Origin: Spirochaetaceae bacterium
Lineage (GTDB): Bacteria > Spirochaetota > Spirochaetia > SZUA-6 > Fen-1364
Reading direction: 5' to 3'
Assembly (NCBI GenBank): GCA_003154555.1
Contig: PMDT01000228.1
Coordinates: 11,303-22,247 of the forward strand
DNA: 10,945 nt
The first letter of the stretch is position 1, and each line of letters begins with the position of its first letter. Positions 7,022-10,945 of the stretch are shown here, piece after piece. Both the position numbers and the translations under genes were made by a program. The notes under the pieces were generated by a model, which ran no database searches, was not told the origin of the DNA, and saw only the letters and a list, made by a program, of their open reading frames with translations.

Positions 7022-8387
7022 GGACCTCTCCGCCATCCTGGAGCACCGGCGATGGCTCATCCACAACCTGGTCACCCGCAGCGATTCCGTTCTCCACCTC
7101 GAGCTTCCCCGGTGACTGACCCTCCGTATCCAGTCTGAACACGACGGGACGACGGAAGCTGCGTCCATCACGCAGGATATAGACGGTACCGTCCTTGCCA
7201 TTTCGCCCGATGATCGCGGAGGTGGGAAGAAGGATGGCCTGCCGCGTTTCCCCCGTCTTCACCTTGACCCGGATGAAAAGGCCGGGTTTCAGACCCCCGC
7301 CGCTGTTGGAAAGCAGGGCGCGGACGGTGAGATTGCCTGATTGCGGATCGAGCAGCGGGGAGACGATCGAGATGCGGGACTGAAAGAGGCGATTGCCCAG
7401 CGCGGGAACCTCGACCTGCACGGGCATCCCCTCGCTTAGACCCATGGCCCGGTTCTCCGCGACCAGGAAAACGGCGTAGACCTGGGCATCATCGATGATC
7501 GTAAACAGCTTGTCGCCGGTGCGAAGGCGTTCGCCCACGCCGCACTGCCGGACGCCGATGATGCCGGCAACGGGCGAGGTGATGCTCATTTCATCCATGA
7601 GAGCGTTGGCCGCCTCGAGATCCGATTTGGAAGTCTGCAGGCCGGCCAGCGCCGAATCCAGCTGAGCCTGGAGCGTCTGCGTGTTGATCGTGACGAGGAG
7701 CGTCGTCCGCTCCGCCTCTCGGGTCGGCACCGCCATGCCCGCCGCCGCGATATCCTGGTCGCGCAGGCCGATGCTGTTGATCGCATAGTCGGTGAGCAAA
7801 CCCGCATATGCGGTGTCCGCGGACTGGTATTGCAGCCGAAGCGACTGGAGCTGTTCCTCGCTGATGCCGTCCACCTTGAAAAGCTGCTCGCGATTCGACA
7901 GGGTGCCGGCCAGGTCGTCTCTTTCACGCTTCTTCTGGTCGATATCGAGCTGCGTCTTTTTCAACGAAAGCAACCGTGCTTCGACCTGCTGCTTTCCCTC
8001 CCAGAGCCTCGCGCGCGCAAGCTCGACGGCGGCCTGGGCCGCCAGCAGCTGCGACTCCGCCTGGCTCTTGCGGATGGCCAGCTGCACGTTCTCCAACTGG
8101 GCGAGAAGCTGTCCCACCTTGACGTGGTCCCCCTCGTCGACCGCCAGCTTTTTCACCGTGCCGTCCACGGTTGTCGCGATGTCGGCCTTGGAGCGGTAGG
8201 ATATACTCCCGAAGCTGCTCAATTCAGGGGTGAGGGGCTCCTTTCTTGCCGCCAGCACCTTCACGGTGACGACAGGGCCCGCGGCCGGATCCGCGGGCGG
8301 TGCGCCCCGCTTGCTGCAGCAAAGGAGCGCGCCGAGCGTCAGCAGCGCGCACAAGATCGCCCGGGGAACGACATGATATTCCCTCAT
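7008..8387 (-). CDS. RND efflux periplasmic adaptor subunit (HlyD/AcrA membrane fusion protein), lipoprotein
   Basis: The product is 459 residues and bridges the inner-membrane pump and the TolC channel. The order of parts is typical. It starts with a signal with Cys23/Cys24 as candidate lipid sites (L-L-C-C). The first half of the lipoyl domain (about 66-100) has VDGTVKKLAVDEGDHVKVGQ. A long helical hairpin (about 101-265) has a tip reading NREQLF....ISEEQL (165-180), similar to the TolC-contacting tip of AcrA. The second lipoyl half is ITSPVAGIIGVRQCGVGE (269-286). A beta-barrel domain follows (about 295-380), then a membrane-proximal domain with the usual LPTSAI (387-392) and DGTVYIL. The hairpin, at about 165 residues, is on the long side. 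The start ATG overlaps the TolC stop (ATGA), and AGGGAG lies 6 nt upstream. The two adjacent cysteines are unusual; either could be the lipidated one. Confidence 0.95.
   Translation of the reverse strand: MREYHVVPRAILCALLTLGALLCCSKRGAPPADPAAGPVVTVKVLAARKEPLTPELSSFGSISYRSKADIATTVDGTVKKLAVDEGDHVKVGQLLAQLENVQLAIRKSQAESQLLAAQAAVELARARLWEGKQQVEARLLSLKKTQLDIDQKKRERDDLAGTLSNREQLFKVDGISEEQLQSLRLQYQSADTAYAGLLTDYAINSIGLRDQDIAAAGMAVPTREAERTTLLVTINTQTLQAQLDSALAGLQTSKSDLEAANALMDEMSITSPVAGIIGVRQCGVGERLRTGDKLFTIIDDAQVYAVFLVAENRAMGLSEGMPVQVEVPALGNRLFQSRISIVSPLLDPQSGNLTVRALLSNSGGGLKPGLFIRVKVKTGETRQAILLPTSAIIGRNGKDGTVYILRDGRSFRRPVVFRLDTEGQSPGKLEVENGIAAGDQVVDEPSPVLQDGGEVHAAN
7028..7031 (-). promoter_or_regulatory. 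Ribosome binding site that decides the start of the first Ig-like gene
   Basis: The minus strand reads GGAGAGGTCC immediately before the ATG at 7021, which puts GGAG 6 nt from the start. The next in-frame ATG upstream, at 7036, has no comparable motif. The site lies within the 3' end of the adaptor gene. Confidence 0.6.
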
Positions 8388-9772
8388 GGCGTGCTCCCTG
8401 CAAGCCGCACAAGCTGACCCGGCTCCACGCCGAGAAGCCTTTCCAGGCCGCGTTCGTCGCGTATGAGAGTCAGGATATCCGACAGGAGCTGCACCTCCTG
8501 GTTCGCGGCCTGGGTCTCCTCTTTGAGCAGGTCCGCGCGGGTTGCCGAGCCGCTTGAAACCTGCTGCGCAAGAATCTTGAGCTTCCTCTGCTCAAGGTCG
8601 CGCGTCTGCCGCTCCAGGCCGATCGTGGTCATGTGCCGCCGATAGGTGGAGATCGTCTGCCCGATCTGGAAGCTCAAATCCTTTGTGAGCGCACGGACCG
8701 CGGCGCGCGCCTCCTCGAGCTGGAGCTTCGCGTCCAGGTCATCCACACCCGAGGTCACAGACTGAAGAGGATCCACGGTGAGGGACGTGTTGCGCGTGGC
8801 GCCTGTTGGACCCGTTGCACCGCCGGAAGCGCTTCCCTTGACCGGCGCCGTCGCCTCGGGGAAGGAAATGTCCAGCCCGAGCACCAGGGACGGTGTCTGG
8901 AGCGGAAAGTCCGGGCCGGCGATTGAAAACGAAAGGCTCGCTCCGATCTGCGGAAGAAACCGGCTGCGTGCCATCGCGAGTTGCGCCTCCATCTGGGTCA
9001 CCTTGTAGCCGGCCGACTGCACATCCAGGTTGTTCCGCTGCGCGATGGCGAAGAAATCGGAGGCGGATCTTCCTATGGAGATGCCTTCGTAATTGGAGTC
9101 GATCTTCCCTTCCAGGGTGAGGTCCTGATCGGGGGACAACCCCACACTCTTCTTCAACGCGTACATCGCGCTTTCAAGGTCCGTGTCCGTCGACTGAAGG
9201 TCGATCTCCTGGTTGCTCACGGACAATTCCACGTCCAGCAAATCGATCTCCCGGATCATTCCCAGGCCGCGCTCGGTTCCGGCAATGGCCAGTTGCTGCC
9301 GCGATTGCGTCAATGCGCCCAGCTTGACCGTCCGTTGGGACTGCAGCACGAGGACCTGGTGGTACTTGTCCCAGACGTCATTCAACACGTCTTCCCGAGC
9401 GATGGCCGCGCCATGCTGCGTGAGCGTGAGCTGCAGCTGCGCCAGTGACCTCTGCGTTGCCGTGCGGCCTCCATTGTAGACGGGCTCCCGAACGGTGATG
9501 CTCAGCTGGTTCGAAGGGGAATCCTGTGCAGCGACATTGACGGTGTCCGCCGTGGTGAAGCCGAGCTCGAGCTGCGGCAGGTAGTCCCGAACGCCGAGAG
9601 CGAATCGTCGCGCCGAGGATTGGATCTTCAAGTCCTGGATGCGGAGGGTGTCGGAATTGGAAAGAGCAAGTTTCTCCGCCTGAGACAACGTGAGCGACAG
9701 GGGCATCGATGCCTGCGCGTGAAGCGATGTGATGGTGAGCGCCAGCAGTGCCGCCACAAACGAGCCCCTCAT
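8384..9772 (-). CDS. TolC-family outer-membrane efflux channel
   Basis: The product is 462 residues, normal for the family, with a Sec signal peptide (1 to about 21, cleavage near H-A-Q-A). The duplicated OEP structure is clear. Repeat 1 starts with LTLSQAEKLALSNSDTLRI and has YLPQLEL (64-70). Repeat 2 starts near SDFFAIAQRNNLDVQSAG and has FLPQIGAS (272-279). Both halves have the coiled-coil hairpin with the family's L-x-[IT]-R-x-D-L-L pattern (MIREIDLLD 172-180; SATRADLLKEE 409-419). REPVYNGGRTATQRSLAQ (95-112) is also typical of OEPs. The protein forms the trimeric channel through the outer membrane for the adaptor and pump encoded downstream. The loop of the second barrel hairpin (about 306-333) is rich in Gly, Ala and Thr, including GATGPTGAT. 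The start at 9772 lies 10 nt after the previous stop; the longer open frame upstream is arginine/proline-rich and lacks a signal. No strong Shine-Dalgarno is seen. Confidence 0.95.
   Translation of the reverse strand: MRGSFVAALLALTITSLHAQASMPLSLTLSQAEKLALSNSDTLRIQDLKIQSSARRFALGVRDYLPQLELGFTTADTVNVAAQDSPSNQLSITVREPVYNGGRTATQRSLAQLQLTLTQHGAAIAREDVLNDVWDKYHQVLVLQSQRTVKLGALTQSRQQLAIAGTERGLGMIREIDLLDVELSVSNQEIDLQSTDTDLESAMYALKKSVGLSPDQDLTLEGKIDSNYEGISIGRSASDFFAIAQRNNLDVQSAGYKVTQMEAQLAMARSRFLPQIGASLSFSIAGPDFPLQTPSLVLGLDISFPEATAPVKGSASGGATGPTGATRNTSLTVDPLQSVTSGVDDLDAKLQLEEARAAVRALTKDLSFQIGQTISTYRRHMTTIGLERQTRDLEQRKLKILAQQVSSGSATRADLLKEETQAANQEVQLLSDILTLIRDERGLERLLGVEPGQLVRLAGSTP
8394..8399 (-). promoter_or_regulatory. 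Ribosome binding site of the adaptor gene
   Basis: The minus strand reads AGGGAG here, 6 nt before the ATG at 8387 and inside the last codons of the TolC-type gene. It supports the start chosen for the adaptor and shows that this ATGA junction does not depend on coupling alone. Confidence 0.6.
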
Positions 9773-9782
9773 GACCGAATGC

Positions 9783-10337
9783 TCACTGGGTCGCGGCGGC
9801 CTTTGCGTCCGCCGCGGCTTTCGACCTGGCCTTCGACTCTTCATCCGCGATGGCCTTGGAGAGAGAGACGAAGATCTTTTCCGCGATCTCCGTGACCTCG
9901 TACAACGATTCGACCGAGTTCGGCGTCACCGCCGAATACACGACGCGCGCCGCGCCCGGCGTGCCGTCCGCGGAAGAGAACACATTCAGGATCGCCATGA
10001 CGGAGCTGGATGTCTCCAGGTCCACCGAATAGGATCGCTCGTGCACCACCAGGTCGACGATGTAGGGCTGGCTTCCCTGCGTCGAGGACAGCAGGAACCC
10101 ATGACGGGAGGCGATCGCGGTAAGCGAGTCTCGGATCAGGGCATAGTCGTCCGAAAGCGGCAGGTTGTTGGAGACGACTTCCACCGTGCGAAGCCACGCG
10201 GCAATGGGCTGCGGAAGCTGTCGGTCCTCAGCCAGGATGTACGACTCGGTCTTTTCCCTGACTGTCGCGCAGGACAGGAGCGACGCCAGAACCGTGCCCA
10301 TGAGAATCATTCGTGCCAACGCTCCCCTCGTTATCAC
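9783..10337 (-). CDS. Small putative lipoprotein, function unknown
   Basis: The product is 184 residues. A GTG start at 10337 is chosen because AAGGAG lies exactly 6 nt upstream. The alternative ATGs at 10310 and 10301 would shorten the signal too much. The signal is hydrophobic from about 10 to 21 and ends L-L-S-C, giving Cys23 as the lipid site. The mature domain (about 40-162) is mixed alpha/beta: a helix with DDYALIRDSLTAIASRHG, a strand pair PYIVDLVVHE and RSYSVDL, a helix or strand around SSVMAILNVF, a strand AARVVYSAV, and a long amphipathic helix EVTEIAEKIFVSLSKAI. The tail (163-184) is very rich in Ala and Lys. The strand-strand-helix arrangement resembles small envelope lipoproteins of the DUF4136 or DUF799 kind, but I do not recognise the family. 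Lying 10 nt before the TolC-type gene, it may help assemble the channel; this is inference. Confidence 0.8.
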   Translation of the reverse strand: MITRGALARMILMGTVLASLLSCATVREKTESYILAEDRQLPQPIAAWLRTVEVVSNNLPLSDDYALIRDSLTAIASRHGFLLSSTQGSQPYIVDLVVHERSYSVDLETSSSVMAILNVFSSADGTPGAARVVYSAVTPNSVESLYEVTEIAEKIFVSLSKAIADEESKARSKAAADAKAAATQ

Positions 10338-10340
10338 GTG

Positions 10341-10945
10341 TCACTCCTTCGCGCGGATTTGAGTAAGAAGCTCAGTGACGGATCTTTGCAGCGGACTGGT
10401 CGAAGGCAGGAGCAGAAGGACTCTCGAAAGCTCGGCATGCGCTTTGTCATTCAGCCCGAACCGGTAGTACAGGCGGCCCAGCTCAATATGGACCCGGGCC
10501 AGCTCTTCTTCTGTCGCCCCGGCCCTTTCCAGGTATGTCATGGCATCCTGAAGCTTGCCCTGATCCGACTTGACTATGGCCATGAGATAGAGGAGGCGCG
10601 AATCCTGTGAATCGTAGCTCAGGAGATCCGCGAGTCTCTTCTCCGCGTCGACAGTCTCCCCCTGCTGGACCTCGATCCTCGCCAGCCAGATCTGCGCTTC
10701 ATGGTAGCGCGGCTCGCGCCGGACCAGCTCCGCAAGCACCGTCTCCGCTTCTTTCGGCCTGTTGAGGAAGTAGAGCGATTTGCCCTGCATGAACCGTGCC
10801 TGGTAGAAGCTCGGCTGTTGCTGCGAGACGCGGCTGAAGATCGCCAGCGCGGCTTCCACCTGACCGCGGACGTAGAAATCCTCACCCTGCATGTATTGTT
10901 TCAGCGCGGCTTCTGGAACCCGAGGGAATGAGCAACCGAGCAGGA
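10341..10945 (-). CDS. TPR-repeat lipoprotein (5' end outside the window)
   Basis: The frame is open to the right edge, so the start is missing; 200 residues and the stop (TGA, 10343-10341) are visible. The first visible residues read L-L-G-C-S, a clean lipobox with the lipid cysteine coded at 10934-10932. Only the signal peptide is therefore lost and the mature protein is complete. The ATG at 10892 is internal and would remove the lipobox. About five TPR units follow. They show the usual pattern of small and aromatic positions, for example YQARFMQGKSLYFLNRPKEA, HEAQIWLARIEVQQGETVDA and VHIELGRLYYRFGLNDKAHA, with Pro or Asp/Ser at unit ends. TPRs are protein-binding scaffolds, so this is probably a membrane-anchored periplasmic assembly factor. 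It lies 3 nt upstream of the next gene, whose ribosome binding site it contains. A specific partner cannot be named. Confidence 0.9.
   Translation of the reverse strand, partial: LLGCSFPRVPEAALKQYMQGEDFYVRGQVEAALAIFSRVSQQQPSFYQARFMQGKSLYFLNRPKEAETVLAELVRREPRYHEAQIWLARIEVQQGETVDAEKRLADLLSYDSQDSRLLYLMAIVKSDQGKLQDAMTYLERAGATEEELARVHIELGRLYYRFGLNDKAHAELSRVLLLLPSTSPLQRSVTELLTQIRAKE
10344..10349 (-). promoter_or_regulatory. Ribosome binding site that supports a GTG start
   Basis: The minus strand reads AAGGAG here, followed by TGACAC and then the GTG at 10337. The TGA in the spacer (10343-10341) is the stop of the TPR gene. The spacing of 6 nt is ideal and decides for GTG over the later ATGs. Confidence 0.75.

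Larger units (their letters stand above)
109..10945 (-). other. Single leftward operon: TPR lipoprotein, small lipoprotein, TolC, adaptor, two Ig-like lipoproteins, RND pump, lipoprotein
   Basis: Eight genes run in one direction with junctions of +3, +10, -4 (ATGA), -14, -4 (ATGA), +2 (TAGTGATG) and about +9 nt (from -0 to +9, depending on the start of the last gene). No junction leaves room for a promoter or terminator, so the whole set is probably one mRNA started to the right of the window. Tight coupling suggests the products are needed together. No regulator gene or operator is seen in the window. Confidence 0.85.

Noticed and set aside
7022..7201. N-terminal extension of the first Ig-like protein by 60 residues
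   Set aside because: The extension is Arg/Ser-rich, would bury the signal peptide and overlaps the adaptor gene; the ATG at 7021 has GGAG 6 nt upstream and gives a normal lipoprotein signal.
9773..9844. N-terminal extension of the TolC-type protein by 24 residues
   Set aside because: The extra residues are Arg/Pro-rich and precede a complete Sec signal peptide; the shorter start fits the family.
9729..10610. A rightward open frame of 293 codons opposite the small lipoprotein and TPR genes
   Set aside because: Arg/His-rich shadow composition, and the minus-strand genes there have lipoboxes, TPR units and good ribosome binding sites.

Overview
This is a GC-rich window from a bacterium with two membranes. 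Nearly all of it is one leftward (minus-strand) operon that encodes a tripartite RND efflux or export system together with an unusual number of lipoproteins. Several lipoboxes are relaxed (D-S-C, A-A-C-G-A-C and L-L-C-C before or at the lipid cysteine), and the pump sits with Ig-like lipoproteins. Together these loosely suggest a GC-rich spirochaete (Spirochaetota) or a similar environmental didermal lineage. This assignment is inference: there is no rRNA or marker gene here.

Layout in order of transcription (right to left): a TPR lipoprotein that runs off the right edge (10945-10341); a small uncharacterised lipoprotein (10337-9783); a TolC-type outer-membrane channel (9772-8384); an HlyD/AcrA-type periplasmic adaptor lipoprotein (8387-7008); two tandem, paralogous Ig-like (Big_5/SbsA-type) lipoproteins (7021-5534 and 5537-4011); an RND inner-membrane transporter of 1018 residues (4008-952); and a terminal lipoprotein of unknown function (942-109). 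The spacing is extremely tight. There are two ATGA stop/start overlaps, one 14-nt overlap, a TAGTGATG junction and gaps of only 2 to 12 nt. No gap could hold a promoter, so the operon promoter must lie to the right of the window. A short rightward reading frame ends at position 78 and looks like the 3' end of a convergent gene.

Taken together, channel, adaptor and pump form a complete envelope-spanning RND machine. The unusual part is the pair of secreted Ig-like lipoproteins encoded between the adaptor and the pump and translationally coupled to the pump. The operon also carries three further predicted lipoproteins. The pump keeps only part of the AcrB proton relay: one of the two TM4 aspartates is replaced by proline and the TM10 lysine by asparagine. 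The best candidate for an undescribed system is therefore a lipoprotein-rich RND export or envelope-assembly machine in which the Ig-like proteins are either dedicated partners or cargo. The substrate cannot be read from the sequence. No mobile elements, RNA genes, CRISPR arrays or clear terminators were seen, and there is no stretch over 300 nt without a gene.
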